From the NCBI GenBank assembly GCA_013152655.1, contig JAADFW010000030.1, positions 1 to 34,045 on the forward strand: a stretch of 34,045 nucleotides of DNA, read 5' to 3'. Both the position numbers and the translations under genes were made by a program. The stretch's first letter is position 1; each line of letters begins with the position of its first letter. This document shows positions 32,739-34,045 of the stretch, one piece after another. The stretch comes from Chlorobiota bacterium (GTDB lineage Bacteria; Bacteroidota; Bacteroidia; Bacteroidales; B39-G9). The notes under the pieces are model-generated. The model did not search any database. It was not told the DNA's origin and saw only the letters and a program-made list of their open reading frames with translations.

Positions 32739-33614
32739 TTAAATTCCCCTGTTTTGCAACCTTTCATTAAATTCTTTAATATAACTTCGGGCAACCGGAA
32801 CCGCAACATCTGAATTTAATAGTTTTAACCTGTATCCCTGAGCATTGCCTGTTACTTTATCAATTTTTGAAATATTTACAAGGTAAGCCCTGTGGCATTT
32901 AAAAAAATTCTTATAAGATTTTAAATTCTCTTGAATTCGCGTTAACGTACTTCGTAAAATTTGTGCTTCCGTTTTTGTTTCTTTAGAATAATAAACTTTT
33001 ACATAATTCCCAATCGATTCAATGTAATACAATTTATTTGCTTCTACAGAAATATTTTCTTTTCTGTTTTCAGACCATAATGTAATTATTTCAGAATCTG
33101 TTTTTTGCTTATTGTCAATTCGTTGCAATCCTTCGTTCAAACTTGTTGCGCTAACAACATTTTGCTTCAAATATTTATTTTGTGTATATAAAACAAGTGC
33201 AGTTAAAGGCAAAACTGCAACAGCTAAGGTTACAAATTGAAAAACAACAATATTGTGAAGATTAAAAATTGAAAATGAAAAAATCATGCGCGAATAAATC
33301 AAATTTCCTAATCCAATAGTAAAAGTAATCCATAACACCCATAAAATTTGCTTATAAACCACCCATTTTTTCTCATTAAATATATTGCTGAAAATTAATT
33401 CAATAATTATATTAAAAGTCAAAATAAGCATGGTAACAAAGCCATATCCTATAAAGATGTATGCTTTATGTTTGCTTTGTACGTCAGATAAACCAAACGG
33501 CTGAAAAATATATAAAAACAAAGTTATAAAAATGCCAAAAGACAATATGAGTTTCCATTTATTAATACCGGGATTGCTAAACGGGTATGGTTTTGTCAGA
33601 ATACTTAAAATCAT
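32739..33614 (-). CDS. Membrane-anchored LytTR transcriptional regulator
   Basis: The protein has 291 residues. Four TM helices (~22-42, 52-74, 88-108, 118-145) occupy the N-terminal half. A LytTR DNA-binding domain (~185-288) follows: ISVEANKLYYIESIGNYVKV, LRSTLTRIQENL, FFKCHRAYLVNISKIDKV, VPVARSYIKEF. There is no receiver domain, so the membrane part likely senses directly or through a partner kinase. LytTR proteins bind paired direct repeats upstream of their targets. The target here is unknown. Confidence 0.9.
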   Translation of the reverse strand: MILSILTKPYPFSNPGINKWKLILSFGIFITLFLYIFQPFGLSDVQSKHKAYIFIGYGFVTMLILTFNIIIELIFSNIFNEKKWVVYKQILWVLWITFTIGLGNLIYSRMIFSFSIFNLHNIVVFQFVTLAVAVLPLTALVLYTQNKYLKQNVVSATSLNEGLQRIDNKQKTDSEIITLWSENRKENISVEANKLYYIESIGNYVKVYYSKETKTEAQILRSTLTRIQENLKSYKNFFKCHRAYLVNISKIDKVTGNAQGYRLKLLNSDVAVPVARSYIKEFNERLQNRGI

Positions 33615-33932
33615 ATGTCAGTCAAATAAATTTATTATGTAAAATTAAATATTTAATTTATTGGAACTAATTTGTTATCATAATAACTGCATTTAATACC
33701 ATGAATTAATTGCAATAAGGCAAGTTAACATATTGTTAACTTAAATTATAACAATATGCTTGCAAAAATTAACCGGATAGGCTTATGAGGTAATTTACTA
33801 ATTTTGTTAAGTTAGTAGCAACAAGGTGGTAGTTACTCGCATTTAAACACTTTTGGTTTTGACTGATATACAATAAATGATTTAGAAACTACTTAATAAC
33901 ATGATTATACAGAAATCCTTTTTACATATTTT
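33615..33932. other. Gene-free region upstream of the last lipoprotein gene
   Basis: These 318 bases contain no credible gene. TAATTTTG at 33799-33806 fits TAnnTTTG on the plus strand, 127 bases before the ATG at 33933. A less AT-rich patch (33807-33842) follows it in the presumed leader and could be structured, but I see no strong hairpin. Confidence 0.45.
33799..33806 (+). promoter_or_regulatory. Candidate -7 element for the terminal lipoprotein gene
   Basis: TAATTTTG matches TAnnTTTG. It would give a leader of about 120 bases. Confidence 0.35.
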
Positions 33933-34045
33933 ATGAAATATATAGTTAGTCTTTTATTATTATTAAATATTTCTTGCACTTATAATAAGAACAATAAAAA
34001 CACAGAATCTGTAAATAATTTTCGAGGGGAAAGCGATTTTGTAAA
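33933..34045 (+). CDS. Lipoprotein N-terminus (truncated by window edge)
   Basis: The ATG at 33933 opens 37 codons that run off the window. They show a short lipoprotein signal peptide (MKYIVSLLLLL) with lipobox NISC-T near residue 15. An asparagine/lysine-rich linker (NKNNKNTESVNNF) follows. The mature domain is outside the window, so no function can be given. Confidence 0.65.
   Translation, partial: MKYIVSLLLLLNISCTYNKNNKNTESVNNFRGESDFV

Noticed and set aside
1-34045. Search for CRISPR arrays, rRNA, riboswitches, prophage or toxin-antitoxin pairs
   Set aside because: Nothing with the needed repeats, conserved structure or gene pairs was visible by eye.

Overview
The window is a low-GC chromosomal segment from a Bacteroidetes (Bacteroidota) bacterium, most likely an anaerobic or facultative Bacteroidales/Marinilabiliales-type lineage. 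The lineage call rests on several points. There is a TonB-receptor N-terminus with a carboxypeptidase-regulatory-like domain, a secreted protein with a type IX secretion C-terminal sorting domain, and many leaders with no Shine-Dalgarno sequence. TAnnTTTG-type -7 promoter elements occur, along with Bacteroidetes-typical families (DUF1573, AAA_14/DUF4143 ATPase, membrane LytTR regulator, DUF2797). Genus cannot be fixed from the sequence alone.

Layout. 1-2.8 kb (minus strand): a truncated TonB-dependent receptor, a lamin-tail/T9SS secreted protein and a beta-barrel-like outer-membrane protein. 2.9-8.1 kb: valS (minus), then DUF1573, a class I aminotransferase and an AcpH-like phosphodiesterase with a TTG start (plus). 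8.2-11.8 kb: an OmpA-like/TPR lipoprotein, arfB with DUF3820, and a convergent alpha/beta hydrolase. 12.3-16.8 kb: acetyl-CoA synthetase, a methyltransferase, and a solitary octaheme cytochrome c of the hydroxylamine-oxidoreductase type. The cytochrome has an unusually strong Shine-Dalgarno and a long, dyad-rich upstream region. 16.9-20.2 kb: a nucleoid-associated protein and a TPR sensor kinase. 20.2-22.5 kb: a cysteine-rich ferredoxin protein facing a QmoC-like quinone oxidoreductase subunit that lacks its usual QmoA/QmoB partners. 22.7-26.5 kb (minus): an AsmA-like protein and a two-TM sensor kinase, probably one operon. 26.9-30.5 kb: an ABC-F ATPase, an AAA_14/DUF4143 ATPase and, next to tRNA-Arg(CCU), a second copy of the last 89 bases of the ABC-F gene. 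30.5-34.0 kb: a methionine/kynurenine-type aminotransferase, DUF2797, a membrane LytTR regulator and the start of a lipoprotein gene.

Most of the window is ordinary core genome. The best leads are: (i) the ABC-F 3'-end duplication bracketing the DUF4143 ATPase gene beside a tRNA, which looks like a small insertion that rebuilt the end of its target gene; (ii) two 33-bp-spaced direct repeats, each holding a dyad, directly upstream of that ATPase gene's promoter-like element; and (iii) the orphan redox genes (octaheme cytochrome, QmoC, Cys-rich ferredoxin), which point to anaerobic nitrogen-oxide and/or low-potential quinone electron transfer. I saw no CRISPR array, transposase, integrase, prophage or rRNA.
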